From contig JACQMA010000225.1 of NCBI GenBank assembly GCA_016203825.1, positions 1 through 6,884 of the forward strand: a DNA stretch of 6,884 bases, in the 5' to 3' direction. The notes beneath the pieces were generated by a model that saw only the letters and a program-made list of their open reading frames with translations, made no database searches and was not told where the DNA came from. Both the position numbers and the translations under genes were made by a program. Shown here piece after piece: positions 6,017 to 6,884 of this stretch (position 1 is its first letter; the number at the start of each line of letters is the position of its first letter). Source of the DNA: Deltaproteobacteria bacterium. Its GTDB lineage: Bacteria; UBA10199; 2-02-FULL-44-16.

Positions 6017-6537
6017 GGAGAGGAAGGACGGAGCTCTGCAAGACCCTTGGCGGCCGCTTCGTTGTGAGGCTCCCCTCGAAGAATCGCCTCGTAAATCTGT
6101 CGCGCCTTATCGGTGTGTCCCTGGGCCATGAAGATGCGCGCCATGGTCACGGTCTGCCAGTGCTGCGGAAGCCTGATCTCTTCTCCCTCTTGGGACTGGA
6201 TCAGGCGCATTTCTTCTTGCTGACGTGCTTCACGAATCTGGCGAAGGGATTGGAGGGCCGCTCCATGACGCGGGTGATGTTCTAAAATCTTGTGCACGGT
6301 CTCTTCTGCTTCTTCGAAATTCCCCCGCGTCAGATGAATCTTCGCCAGGACAAGATGACCGCTGATGAGTTGCGGGTGATGCTTCAAGCCCTCCCGACAG
6401 ACCTTCAGTGCCTCATCGAGCATGCCATACCGAAGGAGAAAACCCGCGATGGAAGCGAAGACAACGGACGTGGGATCATCCTGCCATTGCCGATAGTAGC
6501 GAAGAAAGAGGGAGTTATTCAGGAGATCCGGATGCAT
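6013..6537 (-). CDS. Small tetratricopeptide-repeat protein
   Basis: With the ATG at 6537 the product has 174 residues. An in-frame TTG at 6555 would add six (leading MCISTS); neither start has a Shine-Dalgarno sequence, and the ATG is preferred as the more usual codon and because the added residues look unlike a TPR N-terminus. TPR-like pairs occur at about 24-57 (GMLDEALKVCREGLKHHPQ), 58-91 (GNFEEAEETVHKILEHHPR) and 127-160 (GHTDKARQIYEAILRGEPH), separated by a charged helix (about 95-120). There is no signal peptide or transmembrane stretch. It lies 33 bases after the prepilin peptidase stop, and its TGA overlaps the start of the large TPR gene by 4 bases, so the two TPR proteins are probably made together and may interact. 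No specific function can be assigned. Confidence 0.87.
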   Translation of the reverse strand: MHPDLLNNSLFLRYYRQWQDDPTSVVFASIAGFLLRYGMLDEALKVCREGLKHHPQLISGHLVLAKIHLTRGNFEEAEETVHKILEHHPRHGAALQSLRQIREARQQEEMRLIQSQEGEEIRLPQHWQTVTMARIFMAQGHTDKARQIYEAILRGEPHNEAAAKGLAELRPSSP

Positions 6538-6570
6538 ACTCGTGGAAATACACAAAAGGGCGCGTGAGTT

Positions 6571-6884
6571 CTAGTGAAAAAACGAGAGATACCAGTGGAT
6601 GAGTTCGGGACCCGCAAAGAGGTAGAGGATCCCGGCGAAGGAGAGAAAGGGCCCAAACGGGATCGCGTGTTTCAAATCGCGCTTGAAGGCCGTAAGAAAG
6701 ATGACGCCAACGATGGAACCCACAACCGAGCTCGCAAGCAGAATGAAGAGTGAGGCGTGCCATCCGAAGAAGGCACCGAGCATGGCCGCGAGCTTCACGT
6801 CACCGCCGCCAAGTCCCTCTTGATGTTTGATCCGTTCATAACCCCAGGCCACCGCAAAGAGCAGCCCCGCCCCCACGATTGCCC
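6571..6884 (-). CDS. Prepilin peptidase (type IV leader peptidase, A24 aspartic family), N-terminus outside the window
   Basis: Only the last 104 residues are present; the frame is open to the right edge and ends with TAG at 6571-6573. The inner-membrane enzyme removes the leader of type IV prepilins and type II secretion pseudopilins. The visible signature is EGLGGGDVKLAAMLGAFFGW, which holds the second catalytic aspartate in the GxGDxK context; the first catalytic aspartate and any cysteine-rich N-terminal methyltransferase domain lie upstream, out of view. Hydrophobic membrane segments follow (around LFILLASSVVGSIVGVIF), then the typical HAIPFGPFLSFAGILYLF and a last hydrophobic end. The GTG at 6876 is an internal valine codon, not a start. 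It is the first visible gene of the four-gene unit with the two TPR proteins and the ATPase. PilD and GspO names are equally possible, so no symbol is given. Confidence 0.93.
   Translation of the reverse strand, partial: AIVGAGLLFAVAWGYERIKHQEGLGGGDVKLAAMLGAFFGWHASLFILLASSVVGSIVGVIFLTAFKRDLKHAIPFGPFLSFAGILYLFAGPELIHWYLSFFH

Noticed and set aside
5093..6067. A 324-codon plus-strand open frame opposite the large TPR gene
   Set aside because: The minus-strand frame has clear repeated TPR motifs and operon-like overlaps; the plus frame has no recognisable motif and is a shadow of its codon pattern.
6538..6555. Upstream TTG start for the small TPR gene adding six residues
   Set aside because: There is no Shine-Dalgarno sequence and the extra residues MCISTS add no recognisable element; the ATG at 6537 is preferred, though the TTG cannot be excluded.

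Overview
The window is gene-dense, and everything in it except one gene reads on the minus strand. It looks like an ordinary chromosomal segment of a Gram-negative bacterium of moderate GC (low-to-mid fifties percent by eye). Gram-negative is inferred from a lipobox-bearing lipoprotein and from pilus/secretion-type genes (prepilin peptidase, ExeA/MshM-like ATPase). The two TPR proteins and the ATPase resemble deltaproteobacterial (sensu lato) proteins, but this placement rests on recalled resemblance and is low confidence. I see no mobile element, tRNA, rRNA or CRISPR array, and no intergenic gap longer than about 85 bases.

Layout, right to left in the direction of minus-strand transcription. 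(1) From 6884 to 3851 there is a tight four-gene unit. It consists of the C-terminal part of a prepilin peptidase, a small TPR protein, a larger TPR protein (4-bp ATGA overlap) and an ExeA/MshM-like AAA+ ATPase (3-base gap). These look co-transcribed and probably serve assembly of a type IV pilus or type II secretion-type machine. (2) A single plus-strand gene (2890-3906) encodes a predicted lipoprotein with a divergent SleB/CwlJ-like cell-wall hydrolase domain. Its 3' end overlaps the 3' end of the ATPase gene by 56 bases. (3) A 69-base divergent region (2821-2889) carries a good sigma70-type promoter for hisS, placed so close to the hisS ATG that the message should be leaderless or nearly so. 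(4) hisS (2820-1555) is followed by an 84-base spacer and then aspS (1470 to beyond the left edge). The spacer holds an 11-bp perfect hairpin, a second hairpin that covers the aspS Shine-Dalgarno sequence, and a competing pairing.

The two synthetase genes form a housekeeping translation pair, and the upstream unit is an envelope/appendage module. The most interesting unexplained structure is the hisS-aspS spacer, which has the architecture of a translational switch for aspS. The near-leaderless hisS promoter and the degenerate hydrolase lipoprotein come next. No entirely new multi-gene system is evident.
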